From Prochlorococcus sp. AG-409-B05 (lineage in GTDB: Bacteria; Cyanobacteriota; Cyanobacteriia; PCC-6307; Cyanobiaceae): a stretch of DNA of 64,000 nt. Shown one piece after another: positions 37,107-47,002 of the stretch. The stretch is taken from positions 1 to 64,000 of the forward strand of contig QCJK01000003.1 of the NCBI GenBank assembly GCA_003216075.1. The letters run 5' to 3'. Within the stretch, counting starts at the first letter, position 1. Each line of letters opens with the position of its first letter. The translations under genes were made by a program, and so were the position numbers. The notes under the pieces are model-generated. The model made no database searches. It had not been told where the DNA came from and worked only from the letters and a program-made list of their open reading frames with translations.

Positions 37107-38501
37107 ATGAGTGCTGAGGAACTACAAATAAAAATCAAGGCTATGCCTTGCAGTCGCATAGCTGTTGAATTGAAAATCCCCTCCAAGCTATGTCAAACAA
37201 GTTATGACGAATCACTTTCTCGCTTGGCTCGTTCCATAAAAATCCCAGGATTCCGTAAAGGGAAAGTACCGAAAGCAGTGATCCTTCAACAAATAGGCAC
37301 CTCAAGAATTCGTGCTTCAGCACTCGAAGTTGTCATTGAAAAAGCCTGGAAAGAAGCCTTGCAAAAAGAAGATCTACAGCCTCTATGCGAACCAGAAATC
37401 CAAGGAGGAATTGAAGGTCTTTTTGAAACCTTTCAACCTAATTCACCTTTAACAGTCACTTTAGAAACAGATATACTTCCTACACCAAACCTGAAAAAAA
37501 CTAGTGGTCTAAAAGCCACAGCAGAATCCACATCATTTGACAAGTCAAAAGTTGAGGATCTGATAGAACAATCACGCAAACAACTAGCAACCTTAGTACC
37601 AGTAGACAATCGCCCTGCTGCGATGGGAGATGTTGCTGTAGTGAACTTTCAAGGAACATATTGTGATGATGGAAGCAAAATAAAAGGTGGAAGTGCAGAG
37701 TCCATGGATATTGACTTAGAAGAAGGGCGAATGATCCCAGGCTTTGTAGAAGGAATAGTTGGAATGCAACTAAATAATAAAAAGTCACTTGAATGCTCAT
37801 TCCCTGATGACTATCAAGAAGAAGAAGCTCGCGGAAGAAAAGCCAAGTTCGAAATTGAATTGAAAGATCTAAAAGTTAGAGAATTACCAAATTTAGATGA
37901 CGATTTCGCCCGTCAAGCTAGTGATAAGAATACACTGGATGAGCTTAGACAGGAACTTGAAAAACGCCTCATAGAAGATGTAGAAAGACGTAATATGAAG
38001 AATCGTCGTGAAGCACTGATGAATGCCTTAATTGATGAACTTGAGGTCGAACTACCAAGAACACTGATAAACCAGGAAGTTCGCAATATAGTAGAACAAA
38101 CTGCACAAGAATTTGCCCAGCAAGGCATGGATGTAAAGTCGATCTTTACTCCTGAATTAGTCAAATCATTAATGGAGTCCTCTCAAGAGGATGCAAGTAA
38201 AAATTTAAAACGAAATCTTGCAATTCAAGAACTTGCAAAAAAAGAAAATATTGAAGTTTCAGAAGAAGAATTAACGACAAGATTAACAACAATAAATAAA
38301 CAACTTTCTAGTAAAAAAAATATTGATCCTAAGCAGCTAAAAGCAATCGTCCGGGAAGAAATATTACAAGACAAAGTATACACATGGCTAGAAGAAAATA
38401 ATAACTGTTTGGAAGAAAAATCCTCTAGTAAAAGCGATAGTGATAAAACCAAAACAAAGCCAAAATCTACAAAAGAGAATCAAAAAGTCAACAAACCCTA
38501 A
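37107..38501 (+). CDS. tig: Trigger factor chaperone
   Basis: A 464-residue ribosome-bound chaperone and prolyl isomerase. The ribosome-docking signature appears as IPGFRKGKVPKAVILQQIG near residue 46 (usual GFRxGK). The FKBP domain covers about residues 155-250 (MGDVAVVNFQGTYCDDG; MIPGFVEGIVGMQ). The helical C-terminal domain follows and ends in a low-complexity lysine/serine tail (about 430-464). clpP and clpX follow, the usual tig-clpP-clpX layout. Confidence 0.94.
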   Translation: MSAEELQIKIKAMPCSRIAVELKIPSKLCQTSYDESLSRLARSIKIPGFRKGKVPKAVILQQIGTSRIRASALEVVIEKAWKEALQKEDLQPLCEPEIQGGIEGLFETFQPNSPLTVTLETDILPTPNLKKTSGLKATAESTSFDKSKVEDLIEQSRKQLATLVPVDNRPAAMGDVAVVNFQGTYCDDGSKIKGGSAESMDIDLEEGRMIPGFVEGIVGMQLNNKKSLECSFPDDYQEEEARGRKAKFEIELKDLKVRELPNLDDDFARQASDKNTLDELRQELEKRLIEDVERRNMKNRREALMNALIDELEVELPRTLINQEVRNIVEQTAQEFAQQGMDVKSIFTPELVKSLMESSQEDASKNLKRNLAIQELAKKENIEVSEEELTTRLTTINKQLSSKKNIDPKQLKAIVREEILQDKVYTWLEENNNCLEEKSSSKSDSDKTKTKPKSTKENQKVNKP

Positions 38502-38512
38502 AAAGCTTAGGG
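38496..38512 (+). terminator. Small hairpin at the tig 3' end, weak terminator candidate
   Basis: CCCTAA and TTAGGG form a six-pair stem with a five-base loop, overlapping the tig stop codon. No T-run follows, so it may instead act on mRNA stability or attenuate read-through into clpP. Confidence 0.3.
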
Positions 38513-38562
38513 CTATTATCAAAGAATAAAATTCAATTTCGTCCCCATCTAAAATTACTCGT

Positions 38563-39210
38563 GTGATCTACGCAAAGTCCGACCATCCAATAACAAATCG
38601 CTGGCTTGGGTCTTACCCTCAATCTGGACCAGGAGTGCTACCCACAGTTATTGAACAATCTGGAAGAGGAGATCGAGCATTTGACATTTATTCACGCCTT
38701 TTACGAGAACGAATCATATTCCTAGGAACTGACGTGAATGATCAAGTTGCAGATGCGTTAGTTGCTCAAATGTTATTTCTTGAAGCAGATGATCCAGAAA
38801 AAGATATTCAAATATATATCAATTCACCTGGAGGCTCAGTCACCGCAGGACTTGCCATCTATGACACCATGCAGCAAGTCACACCTGATGTAGTAACTAT
38901 CTGTTATGGACTAGCAGCAAGTATGGGTGCTTTTCTTCTTTCAGGAGGAACCAAAGGCAAGCGTCTGGCCCTTCCTAATTCAAGAATCATGATTCACCAG
39001 CCTCTAGGTGGTGCTCAAGGACAAGCTGTAGAAATTGAAATTCAAGCTAAAGAAATACTTTTCTTAAAAGACACCCTTAATTCATTACTGGCAGACCACA
39101 CAGGCCAACCATTGCAAAAAATTGCTGACGACACAGACCGTGACCACTTCCTTTCCCCGCAAGAAGCGGTTGAATACGGCCTGATCGACCAAGTAGTTAC
39201 CAGTCTGTAG
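38563..39210 (+). CDS. clpP: ATP-dependent Clp protease proteolytic subunit
   Basis: A 215-residue serine protease with GTG start at 38563. It shows [18 protein letters not shown], the [19 protein letters not shown] stretch, [12 protein letters not shown] with the catalytic Ser, [15 protein letters not shown] with the catalytic His, and [20 protein letters not shown] with the catalytic Asp. A typical N-terminal extension (about residues 1-30) is present. ClpX follows after 110 bases, so this copy probably partners with it. Confidence 0.95.
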   Translation: MIYAKSDHPITNRWLGSYPQSGPGVLPTVIEQSGRGDRAFDIYSRLLRERIIFLGTDVNDQVADALVAQMLFLEADDPEKDIQIYINSPGGSVTAGLAIYDTMQQVTPDVVTICYGLAASMGAFLLSGGTKGKRLALPNSRIMIHQPLGGAQGQAVEIEIQAKEILFLKDTLNSLLADHTGQPLQKIADDTDRDHFLSPQEAVEYGLIDQVVTSL

Positions 39211-39225
39211 AAACCAGAAATCATT

Positions 39226-39252
39226 AAGGAGGGCTGACGAAGTCCTTTTTTC
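39226..39252 (+). terminator. Possible terminator or attenuator between clpP and clpX
   Basis: AAGGA and TCCTT can pair around a 12-base loop and are followed by a run of T ending at about 39251. The stem is short, so partial termination is the most that can be suggested. Confidence 0.3.
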
Positions 39253-39320
39253 ACACGATCCTGGTAATCAGGCTGACCAAACTGGGTTAATCCTGCATCC
39301 CTTATTAATTTTTGAGCTCG

Positions 39321-40682
39321 ATGGCAAAATTCGACGCCCATCTGAAATGCTCCTTTTGCGGGAAGTCTCAAGATCAGGTAAGAAAATTAATTGCCGGTCC
39401 AGGGGTCTACATCTGTGACGAATGCATTGATTTATGCAATGAAATTCTTGATGAAGAACTCATTGATAGTCAAGGCAATGCGCGTCATGCAAATGAACCC
39501 AATCGCAAATCTTCTGCAACTACGCACAAAAGTGGTAAGCCTGCTCCCACCCTTGCCTCTATACCAAAACCATTAGAAATAAAAAAATTCCTAGACCAAC
39601 AAGTTGTAGGACAAGAGTCAGCGAAAAAAGTCTTGTCCGTAGCTGTTTATAACCACTACAAAAGGTTGGCCTGGATAGGAAATGGACAAGGAGAAACTGA
39701 ACGTACTGCAACCAAACTACATAAATCAAACATATTGCTTATTGGTCCAACGGGCTGCGGAAAAACACTCCTAGCTCAAACACTTGCGGAACTTCTGGAC
39801 GTACCATTTGCCGTTGCAGACGCTACAACTCTTACAGAAGCTGGTTATGTAGGCGAAGACGTAGAAAATATCCTGCTCCGATTAATGCAAAAAGCTGATA
39901 TGGATGTTGATCAAGCCCAAAGAGGAATTATTTACATCGATGAAATTGATAAAATTGCAAGAAAAAGTGAAAATCCTTCAATCACTAGAGACGTCTCAGG
40001 AGAAGGAGTGCAACAAGCTTTATTGAAAATGCTTGAAGGCACTGTGGCTAATGTACCCCCACAAGGTGGGCGTAAGCATCCATATCATGACTGCATTCAA
40101 ATAGACACCAGCCAAATACTTTTCATTTGTGGAGGTGCATTTGTAGGCCTAGAAGATGTTGTGCAAAGACGCTTAGGTCGCAATTCCATAGGTTTTATGC
40201 CTAGCGAAAATCGCAGTAGGAGTGGTCGTAGTAGTCGCGATTTAGAAGCTCACCAAGTACTTCAAAACTTGGAGCCAGATGATCTCGTGAAATATGGTCT
40301 TATCCCAGAATTTATTGGGCGTATGCCAGTTAATGCAGTGTTAGAGCCACTAGATGCTGAGGCACTTGAATCAATCCTGACCGAGCCCAGAGATGCTCTT
40401 GTCAAACAATTCAGGACTTTATTGAGCATGGATAATGTTCAACTCGAATTTGAAGCCGATGCGGTAGTAGCAATTGCTAAAGAAGCGCATCGTCGCAAAA
40501 CTGGAGCCAGAGCACTAAGAGGCATTGTCGAAGAATTAATGCTTGATCTGATGTATGACTTACCTTCACAGCAAGAAATCAAAAACTTTACTGTGACTAA
40601 AGCTATGGTTGAAAAACACACTGGGGTGAAAATACTACCTTTACCAGCTAATGACGACATACCACATCAAGAATCAGCCTAA
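39321..40682 (+). CDS. clpX: ATP-dependent Clp protease ATP-binding subunit ClpX
   Basis: This AAA+ unfoldase feeds ClpP. The start at ATG 39321 gives 453 residues beginning [17 protein letters not shown]; a TTG nine bases earlier is less likely. A zinc-binding domain with two C-x-x-C pairs ([14 protein letters not shown]) occupies residues 10-40. Walker [18 protein letters not shown] is near 135, Walker [17 protein letters not shown] near 200, and the [13 protein letters not shown]-like segment [15 protein letters not shown] near 325. Confidence 0.97.
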   Translation: MAKFDAHLKCSFCGKSQDQVRKLIAGPGVYICDECIDLCNEILDEELIDSQGNARHANEPNRKSSATTHKSGKPAPTLASIPKPLEIKKFLDQQVVGQESAKKVLSVAVYNHYKRLAWIGNGQGETERTATKLHKSNILLIGPTGCGKTLLAQTLAELLDVPFAVADATTLTEAGYVGEDVENILLRLMQKADMDVDQAQRGIIYIDEIDKIARKSENPSITRDVSGEGVQQALLKMLEGTVANVPPQGGRKHPYHDCIQIDTSQILFICGGAFVGLEDVVQRRLGRNSIGFMPSENRSRSGRSSRDLEAHQVLQNLEPDDLVKYGLIPEFIGRMPVNAVLEPLDAEALESILTEPRDALVKQFRTLLSMDNVQLEFEADAVVAIAKEAHRRKTGARALRGIVEELMLDLMYDLPSQQEIKNFTVTKAMVEKHTGVKILPLPANDDIPHQESA

Positions 40683-40684
40683 AA

Positions 40685-41374
40685 ATGGCTGCTGCTGACC
40701 ACCTACAGGTGCCAAGGCAGCATGGGCTGTTCCAACATCATGGTATTGATCTCGGAGATGGAACTGTGGCCCATTATCTTGAAGGTCGGGAAATATTGAG
40801 AAGCCCATTGCACGAATTCAGTTGTGGAGAAAAATTGAGTATTGTCTCGCATACACATTCATCTTCTAGGAACTTGACATTGCGACGTGCAATGAGTCGA
40901 ATTGGAGAAAAAAACTATAATTTACTATTCAATAATTGTGAACATTTTGCTTGTTGGTGCAAGACAGGCAGGCATCGAAGTGAACAAATGGAGAATTGGC
41001 TAAAAACAACAACTAGTGTTGCGAGAGCTCTTAGTAAATTACTGCCACCAACCTTAAATAACACCTTATCTATAATAATGGGGCAAGAATTTTCTGAAAA
41101 TATTTCTCGAAAAAATTATGAGATTTTTCTCGAAAAAATTAAAACCCTACGACTCAGTTGCATTAGAAACTTAAATCAAATCCTTTTAAATGCTGACAAG
41201 TTAATTTCCAGGGACTCAGAGAAAATGTACAATAGATATCAAACATCAAATACACGTACTCTTTTACTAAAGGGTCAGGCAATCGCCAATAAGATAACTT
41301 TACTAGAGGATCTAGAAAACAAAATTAATAATCATCTGAAAATAAATAATTCATCTATGAAATCACATCACTAA
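40685..41374 (+). CDS. LRAT/NC-domain (NlpC/P60-superfamily) protein
   Basis: A 229-residue protein with a circularly permuted NlpC/P60 domain of the LRAT type. FQHHGIDLGDGTVAHY near residue 17 supplies the His, and LLFNNCEHFACWCKTG near 80 holds the NCEHF box with the active Cys. LRAT-like proteins act as acyltransferases or phospholipases. The second half (about 115-229) is helical and lysine-rich with no known motif. It starts 2 bases after clpX and its stop overlaps the dnaX start (TAATG), so it is translated within the clpX-dnaX transcript. The substrate is unknown. Confidence 0.78.
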   Translation: MAAADHLQVPRQHGLFQHHGIDLGDGTVAHYLEGREILRSPLHEFSCGEKLSIVSHTHSSSRNLTLRRAMSRIGEKNYNLLFNNCEHFACWCKTGRHRSEQMENWLKTTTSVARALSKLLPPTLNNTLSIIMGQEFSENISRKNYEIFLEKIKTLRLSCIRNLNQILLNADKLISRDSEKMYNRYQTSNTRTLLLKGQAIANKITLLEDLENKINNHLKINNSSMKSHH

Positions 41375-43113
41375 TGAGTCAATCATATCAACCACTGCAT
41401 CACAAATATAGACCACAAAGCTTAGATGCTCTTATAGGTCAAGAAGCGATTGCCACAACTCTAAAGCAAGCATTATTAACTAACCGCATTGCTCCAGCAT
41501 ATCTATTCAGTGGACCAAGAGGTACTGGTAAAACATCAAGTGCTCGAATACTTGCACGTTCATTAAATTGCTTACATAGCGAGCAGCCAACTCCTGACCC
41601 GTGTGGAAATTGTGAGGTATGCAAAACAATCGCCAATTCGACATCGTTAGATGTCATTGAAATTGATGCAGCCTCTAATACTGGAGTAGACAACATCCGA
41701 GAACTAATTGAACGGTCAAGGTTTGCACCTGTACAGGCCAGATGGAAAGTATATGTAATTGATGAATGCCACATGCTATCTACCGCTGCATTCAATGCAT
41801 TATTAAAAACCCTTGAAGAACCTTCGCCAAATGTGGTTTTTATACTAGCAACAACTGACCCTCAAAGAGTACTACCCACAATACTAAGTAGATGCCAAAG
41901 ATTTGATTTTCGAAGAATTTCTATACCTGCAATCAACAAACACCTACGAGAAATTGCAAATCAAGAAAACATTTTAATTGAAGAAGAAGTTCTACAATTA
42001 ATTTCACAAAAAGCACAGGGTGGATTAAGAGATGCAGAAAGCATGCTTGATCAATTATTTCTATTACCTCAGCCAATCAAGGTTAGTGCTGTATTAGATT
42101 TACTAGGTGCAATCCCTGAAGAAGAATTAATCAAATTAATAGAAGCATTGACTCAAGAGGATCCAGTCAAGCTATTAGAAACTTGTAGACAGTTAATTGA
42201 TCTTGGCAATGATTCACTGAATATTTTACAAGGATTAGCATCAATGTTAAGAGATCTAGTACTCTTCAAATCTGCGCCTGATCGACCTGAACTCGCACAT
42301 ACTTCACAAAGGTTACATGATCAATTAAGAGAGATTGTTAATTCCATTAGCTCTGAGAGTCTTTTAAGATGGCAAGCACAACTTAAAGGCACAGAAAGTC
42401 AACTTCGCAACAGCGTCCAGCCTACTTTATGGCTTGAAGTATTATTACTTGGCATGCTCTATAAATCCAATAATATTAATCAAGAAAAACCAACTAATCC
42501 TAAAGTTTATTCAGGAATAAAACAACATAAAACAACAAATGAAATTGCAGTCAAGAGTGCATTAGAAACCACGGAGAATTCCGAAAACCAGAGTCCATGC
42601 AATGATGCTATACCTAACAGTTCAAATGACAATATAAAAGCAAAAAATGCTATTGCAGAAATTAATCTCAATGATATTTGGCACCAAATTCTTGGAAGAC
42701 TTGAACTCCCTTCAACACGGATGCTGCTTTCACAACAAGCCAAGCTTACTGGCTTAACTCAAGAAAAAGCCATTGTCCAAGTTACAGCAAATTGGATGGG
42801 CATGGTTCAAAGCAGAAGTAATATCTTGCAAGAAGCTATCAATAAAGCTCTAGACAGCTCTAGACAGCTCATTCTTGAAGCAAACGCAGAACCCAATGTT
42901 CTCGTATCAAATAACAATAATGTACCTAAATCCAACAAAATATCTACCAAAAAAGAATCTCCACTAAAAGAACCGGAGAATATCTTAAATAAGGAAAATA
43001 AGGATACTAACTCACCTCTAAAAAATCAGTCTAAAATAGAAAATAATATAGATGGAAAGGCCAAGCAATTGGCTGATTTTTTCAATGGAGAAGTATTAGA
43101 TATAGAGATCTAG
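41374..43113 (+). CDS. dnaX: DNA polymerase III gamma/tau subunit
   Basis: The clamp-loader ATPase, 579 residues. It begins with YQPLHHKYRPQSLDALIGQ, has Walker A YLFSGPRGTGKTSSARIL near residue 43, a zinc-binding set around CGNCEVC, VYVIDECHMLSTAAFNALLK near 125 and LILATTDPQRVLPTILSRCQ-like FILATTDPQRVLPTILSRC near 155. A low-complexity tail (from about 500) follows the tau-like region. I see no intein. The start shares a base with the LRAT-type gene. Confidence 0.95.
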   Translation: MSQSYQPLHHKYRPQSLDALIGQEAIATTLKQALLTNRIAPAYLFSGPRGTGKTSSARILARSLNCLHSEQPTPDPCGNCEVCKTIANSTSLDVIEIDAASNTGVDNIRELIERSRFAPVQARWKVYVIDECHMLSTAAFNALLKTLEEPSPNVVFILATTDPQRVLPTILSRCQRFDFRRISIPAINKHLREIANQENILIEEEVLQLISQKAQGGLRDAESMLDQLFLLPQPIKVSAVLDLLGAIPEEELIKLIEALTQEDPVKLLETCRQLIDLGNDSLNILQGLASMLRDLVLFKSAPDRPELAHTSQRLHDQLREIVNSISSESLLRWQAQLKGTESQLRNSVQPTLWLEVLLLGMLYKSNNINQEKPTNPKVYSGIKQHKTTNEIAVKSALETTENSENQSPCNDAIPNSSNDNIKAKNAIAEINLNDIWHQILGRLELPSTRMLLSQQAKLTGLTQEKAIVQVTANWMGMVQSRSNILQEAINKALDSSRQLILEANAEPNVLVSNNNNVPKSNKISTKKESPLKEPENILNKENKDTNSPLKNQSKIENNIDGKAKQLADFFNGEVLDIEI

Positions 43114-43129
43114 AAATAACTTAAAAATA

Positions 43130-44443
43130 TTATTTACCAAGATGACTTGTCTTAGCCCAAACAAGCTTTTTAGGAAAAAGTGCCATTCGAATAGTCACCC
43201 AGGGAATCACAACGAACCAATGCCCTAGATAAATAATCGCCATTAGTAATGTAAAAGGCTTAGCTGATGGTAAAACAGGACCTTCGACTGTACAATTACA
43301 ACCTCGCCAAAAGGCCAACCCAGACACACTAAACGCAATAATAGATAAAGGCCAATACGTTGGCATTGTTCCCGTCAAAATAGTTGCTAGTAAATCTGCG
43401 AAAGAAACAACTGGAAGTGCATATTGCAAAAGGAAAAAAGAAACCAAATCATGCCTTTGAATAAAACTAAGCCGATCTGAAATCAAAAATGGCCAATAAT
43501 CAAAAAACCTTTGCAATCCGCCTTCGGCCCACCTTTGTCTTTGTCTCCATAAAGCTTGCCAAGTCTCAACTGCCTCCTCTTGAACTGGAGGATCCCAAAG
43601 AATTCCTACCAAAGCTCCTGCAATCAAAAATCGAAAACTCAAATCGAGATCATCCGTAACCGTATCTTCATTAAAACCTCCGCAATCTTGAACAATTCTT
43701 CTATCAAGAAGTTGTCCATTACCTCGAAGCTCAACCACACCGCCTACTTCCAATCGTCCTTCTTGGATGACAGCATCCATGGCCATCTCCATAGCTTGAA
43801 AGCGAGTCAACCAATTTTGATTAGAATTAACTACAGCTTTCCTTAACTGAACCGCAGACCATCTACCTTGCTTTGCATGAACAATTAAACGACGTAATGA
43901 ATCTGGTTGCAATTGAGCATCAGCATCAAGAATTAATAACCACTCTCCACTCAATTGACTTAAAGCCGCATTGAGCGCACCTGACTTGCCTCCACCCGCA
44001 CTACGTGATCGATTAACAACATTCAGGCAAGGAAATTGGCTCTGTAAATCTTTTAAGAGTTGCGGGGTTTTATCTACACTTCCATCATCAATTATCCAAA
44101 AAGAAATTTTACTTTTTGGATAATTGATTACTTGTAGGCGATCCACAAGTCTCCTTACAACAGCTTCTTCATCTCTTGCTGCAACTAATACATCTACTAA
44201 AGGCCACTCTGCTTCCTGAGTCGGAGAATATATACTCTCATTTGCATCATTAAAAAACTTCTTCCTACTATGCAAAACAGTAAACAACCCATAACCACCA
44301 AGTAGCAAAGACAAGGTGATTGCAGGTAAAAGATTTCTCCCTGCCTCAAGCCAATGAGGCGCGGCCCCAGCACAACCACAAGCAATCAAAAACAGAGCAG
44401 TCTGCTTCTGTCGATGCTCTCCAGTAACAACAGCCGTGGCCAT
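43130..44443 (-). CDS. Membrane glycosyltransferase family 2
   Basis: A 437-residue protein with N-terminal membrane segments (about residues 10-55). The GT2 domain has VDVLVAARDEEAVVRRLVD, IIDDGSVDKTPQL and LLILDADAQL (D-x-D). TDDLDLSFRFLI and RQRQRWAEGG (Q-x-x-R-W) follow. C-terminal membrane helices include WPLSIIAFSVSGLAFW. This layout is that of processive cellulose/hyaluronan-type or ceramide-glucosyl-type transferases. An ATG at 44443 preceded by GAGGGT is the preferred start over a TTG at 44455. It may glycosylate a lipid or make a polymer at the plasma membrane; the product is unknown. Confidence 0.8.
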   Translation of the reverse strand: MATAVVTGEHRQKQTALFLIACGCAGAAPHWLEAGRNLLPAITLSLLLGGYGLFTVLHSRKKFFNDANESIYSPTQEAEWPLVDVLVAARDEEAVVRRLVDRLQVINYPKSKISFWIIDDGSVDKTPQLLKDLQSQFPCLNVVNRSRSAGGGKSGALNAALSQLSGEWLLILDADAQLQPDSLRRLIVHAKQGRWSAVQLRKAVVNSNQNWLTRFQAMEMAMDAVIQEGRLEVGGVVELRGNGQLLDRRIVQDCGGFNEDTVTDDLDLSFRFLIAGALVGILWDPPVQEEAVETWQALWRQRQRWAEGGLQRFFDYWPFLISDRLSFIQRHDLVSFFLLQYALPVVSFADLLATILTGTMPTYWPLSIIAFSVSGLAFWRGCNCTVEGPVLPSAKPFTLLMAIIYLGHWFVVIPWVTIRMALFPKKLVWAKTSHLGK

Positions 44444-44482
44444 GGATACCCTCAAGATCCAAGAACTCTAAAGGGCTTGCCA

Positions 44483-46018
44483 TCAGTCCGGCAAAGGACC
44501 AAATGTAGTACCTGGATAATAGTGACTAAGAATCTCTTGTACAGTCCATCCGCGTTGAGCTAAATCAATGGCTCCAGCCTGTGATAGACCCGCTCCATGA
44601 CCAAAACCTCCTCCTGAAAATTCCCATCTCCCTTCTGCTTGTTTAGAAATTACAAATAAAGTGCTAGGCAATCCCCGGAAAATACGCCGAATTTGATCTA
44701 AACGTAAGACAATGGGATCTTGGTTTCCTGATTCCCTTATCTCCAAAGCAAGAACCCGTCCACTTCTTCCTCTTTCTAAAACGGTAATGGTTTTGGGAAG
44801 AGTGACATTTGTTTTCACCGAACTCAAAAACATCTTGATTTGTTCTGCAGAAAAAGTACGGTTCCATCTAAAAAGAGAATGATTTGCACCATATGCACCA
44901 ACGCGATTTTGTAATAGTGACTTCACTGCATATTCATTAAGTGGTAATAAAAAACTATTTCTCCAAGTCTTAATCCCATCCAATTCCGCTCGAAGATATG
45001 GAACAGAGTCCATTGCCCAAGCTTCTCTAGCTGAAGCCATTACCCCACCATTACTAGCATGATAGACAGCATGAATAGGTTGGTTTCGCCAACTCAATAT
45101 CTTTCCACTGGTTTTAGATATTGCCGTTTTTACTTTTTGACCAGCCTGACGAGGATCTTGATAAACCTGACATTGCGTATCGCTACAAAGATGATATCCA
45201 TCAATTAAAAAACGGTTGCTATTTGCAATAGCCCAAGTTCTAGCTAACACAGCCTGAACCTCCAAAGCTGCTGCAGGTGAACCTCCTCCTATTTCATGAG
45301 GTACTACTCCTTCTAGATATCTCTCAAGAGCAATCTGCTCGACTAGTGTCCAGCCTCCATATGCATCTGCTTGCAGCAAAAATGGCCCTTTGTAAATACC
45401 TCCTTGCCAAAGCAAACCATCGGGAGCTTCAAGTTGTAATGGACCCGATAAAAGAAACTCCCCACTGCTTCCTCTTAAAACAGGCTTAACTTCAAAATCG
45501 ATAGTTTCTGTAAATAACACTGCTTTAAATTTTTTAGGCAAGTCAACATTTATAGGCAACCAAACTTCCCAATCTTTTGGATAAGCTATCTCAGGAAAGA
45601 ATCCCTTCTGTTGCAACTCAAAAGCCACATTCTGTGCTGACTCGAAACTGGCATATGGGCCTAATACTTTGCGAGCAAATGATTTCGATTTTAATAAGGA
45701 AATCTTTCTCCAAGCAATAGATATTTCACGCGCTCTATGAACCAGACCATTTGAATCAGATAATCGCAATGCACGCCCTGGACTGATCAAACGCAATTCA
45801 GTCGAGGTCTCGATATCTGTAGTGCCACGCCCTAAATGTGACTTTAAACCAACTAATAACACTTGATTGTTATTAGTTGGTAATGGTGGTCTTGGCACAA
45901 TTCTATGAGTCGACAACAAAGGTGCCCTAAAAAAACTAAGATTTTTAGATTCCAATCCCCCAATACAACCTGTACCCAATAGCAAAATCGCACTTATCAA
46001 TAGCTTTCTAGAAATCAT
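44483..46018 (-). CDS. SpoIID/LytB-domain lipoprotein
   Basis: A 511-residue protein with a lipoprotein signal (KLLISAILLLGTGCIGG, Cys near residue 18). The SpoIID core spans about residues 230-500: LERYLEGVVPHEIGGGSP, ALEVQAVLARTWAIANSN, HLCSDTQCQVYQDP, AVYHASNGGVMASARE and SGGGFGHGAGLSQAGA. A SPOR-like segment may occupy residues 110-150 (GPYASFESAQNVAFELQQKG). SpoIID enzymes are lytic transglycosylases on denuded peptidoglycan; the cyanobacterial members have unproven roles. It runs in the same direction as the GT2 gene. Confidence 0.85.
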   Translation of the reverse strand: MISRKLLISAILLLGTGCIGGLESKNLSFFRAPLLSTHRIVPRPPLPTNNNQVLLVGLKSHLGRGTTDIETSTELRLISPGRALRLSDSNGLVHRAREISIAWRKISLLKSKSFARKVLGPYASFESAQNVAFELQQKGFFPEIAYPKDWEVWLPINVDLPKKFKAVLFTETIDFEVKPVLRGSSGEFLLSGPLQLEAPDGLLWQGGIYKGPFLLQADAYGGWTLVEQIALERYLEGVVPHEIGGGSPAAALEVQAVLARTWAIANSNRFLIDGYHLCSDTQCQVYQDPRQAGQKVKTAISKTSGKILSWRNQPIHAVYHASNGGVMASAREAWAMDSVPYLRAELDGIKTWRNSFLLPLNEYAVKSLLQNRVGAYGANHSLFRWNRTFSAEQIKMFLSSVKTNVTLPKTITVLERGRSGRVLALEIRESGNQDPIVLRLDQIRRIFRGLPSTLFVISKQAEGRWEFSGGGFGHGAGLSQAGAIDLAQRGWTVQEILSHYYPGTTFGPLPD

Positions 46019-46131
46019 GAATCAAAAGATAGAACAAAAATAAATAGCTAAGAATCGAGAACCAATACTATTTAGTTTGGCTCGAGGCAGGTCAAGGTCG
46101 TAGAATCGAAATTCTGGACTAGATCAAAGAC

Positions 46132-46329
46132 ATGCCCAAGCTAAAGACCCGCAAAGCTGCCGCAAAGCGGTTCAAAGCGACCGGTACTGGCAAATTCTTG
46201 AGACGTCGAGCCTTCCGCAACCACCTGCTCGACCACAAAAGTCCCAAACTCAAGCGCCATTTAGCAACCAAAGCAGTTGTTGATGAGCGTGATGCGGAAA
46301 ATGTAAGTCTAATGCTCCCATACGCCTAA
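46132..46329 (+). CDS. rpmI: 50S ribosomal protein L35
   Basis: This 65-residue basic protein begins [19 protein letters not shown] after Met and ends [12 protein letters not shown], the full L35 length. It precedes rplT by 66 bases, the standard rpmI-rplT pair. Confidence 0.97.
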   Translation: MPKLKTRKAAAKRFKATGTGKFLRRRAFRNHLLDHKSPKLKRHLATKAVVDERDAENVSLMLPYA

Positions 46330-46332
46330 ACG

Positions 46333-46352
46333 AACGATTTCCAGAGATCGTT
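46333..46352 (+). promoter_or_regulatory. Hairpin between rpmI and rplT
   Basis: AACGAT and ATCGTT form a six-pair stem around an eight-base loop, placed just after the rpmI stop and 44 bases before rplT. L20 is known to bind its own leader in other bacteria, so a regulatory role is possible but unproven here. Confidence 0.3.
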
Positions 46353-46395
46353 ACTTCACAAAGTCACCTAATCCCAATTACCAAGTTTTCATCAA

Positions 46396-46740
46396 ATGGC
46401 ACGCGTTAAAAGAGGCAATGTTGCTCGCAAACGTCGCAATAAAATTCTTCGCCTAGCAAAAGGTTTTCAAGGGAGTAATGGAAATCTGTTTCGTACAGCC
46501 AACCAACGAGTAATGAAAGCTTTATGCAATGCCTATAGAGATCGTAGACGGCGAAAGAGAGACTTCAGAAGGCTTTGGATTGCTCGTATCAATGCAGCCG
46601 CAAGATTAAATGGCTTAACTTATAGCAGACTCATTGGCGGGTTAAAGAAAGCAAACATCAAAATAAATAGGAAAATGCTTGCTCAAATGGCTGTGGTTGA
46701 TCCAAAGAGCTTTAGTAGTATTACCACTGCTGCTAAATAA
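46396..46740 (+). CDS. rplT: 50S ribosomal protein L20
   Basis: This 114-residue protein begins [20 protein letters not shown], followed by [20 protein letters not shown] and the [15 protein letters not shown] core typical of L20. It assembles early in the 50S subunit. About 260 AT-rich bases follow before the next gene. Confidence 0.97.
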   Translation: MARVKRGNVARKRRNKILRLAKGFQGSNGNLFRTANQRVMKALCNAYRDRRRRKRDFRRLWIARINAAARLNGLTYSRLIGGLKKANIKINRKMLAQMAVVDPKSFSSITTAAK

Positions 46741-46965
46741 TAAATAATTACAGTTAGGATAACTAAATTAGAGTCTTTAATATTAAATAAATAAAATTTA
46801 TGATGGCAAAGCAAACTTAATTAGTCAAAAAAATTTAATTTCATTAAAAGAATTGAATCATTTTGAAGAATTCATTTGTTGTATACCTCAATCAAACAAC
46901 AAAATATAAAAATTCATTTTAAATCATGGATAAAATTGTTCCTGAAAACATCTTGAGGGCGCAAA

Positions 46966-46996
46966 CCATAGTGAATACTTACCTTTCCATAGTGAA
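46966..46996 (+). repeat. Direct repeat upstream of the Ycf37-like gene
   Basis: CCATAGTGAA occurs at 46966-46975 and 46987-46996, exactly 21 bases apart (two helical turns), just before the ATG at 47003. The spacing fits a regulator binding one face of DNA, but the sites lie in what may be the untranslated leader. Confidence 0.4.
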
Positions 46997-47002
46997 ACAA
47001 CC

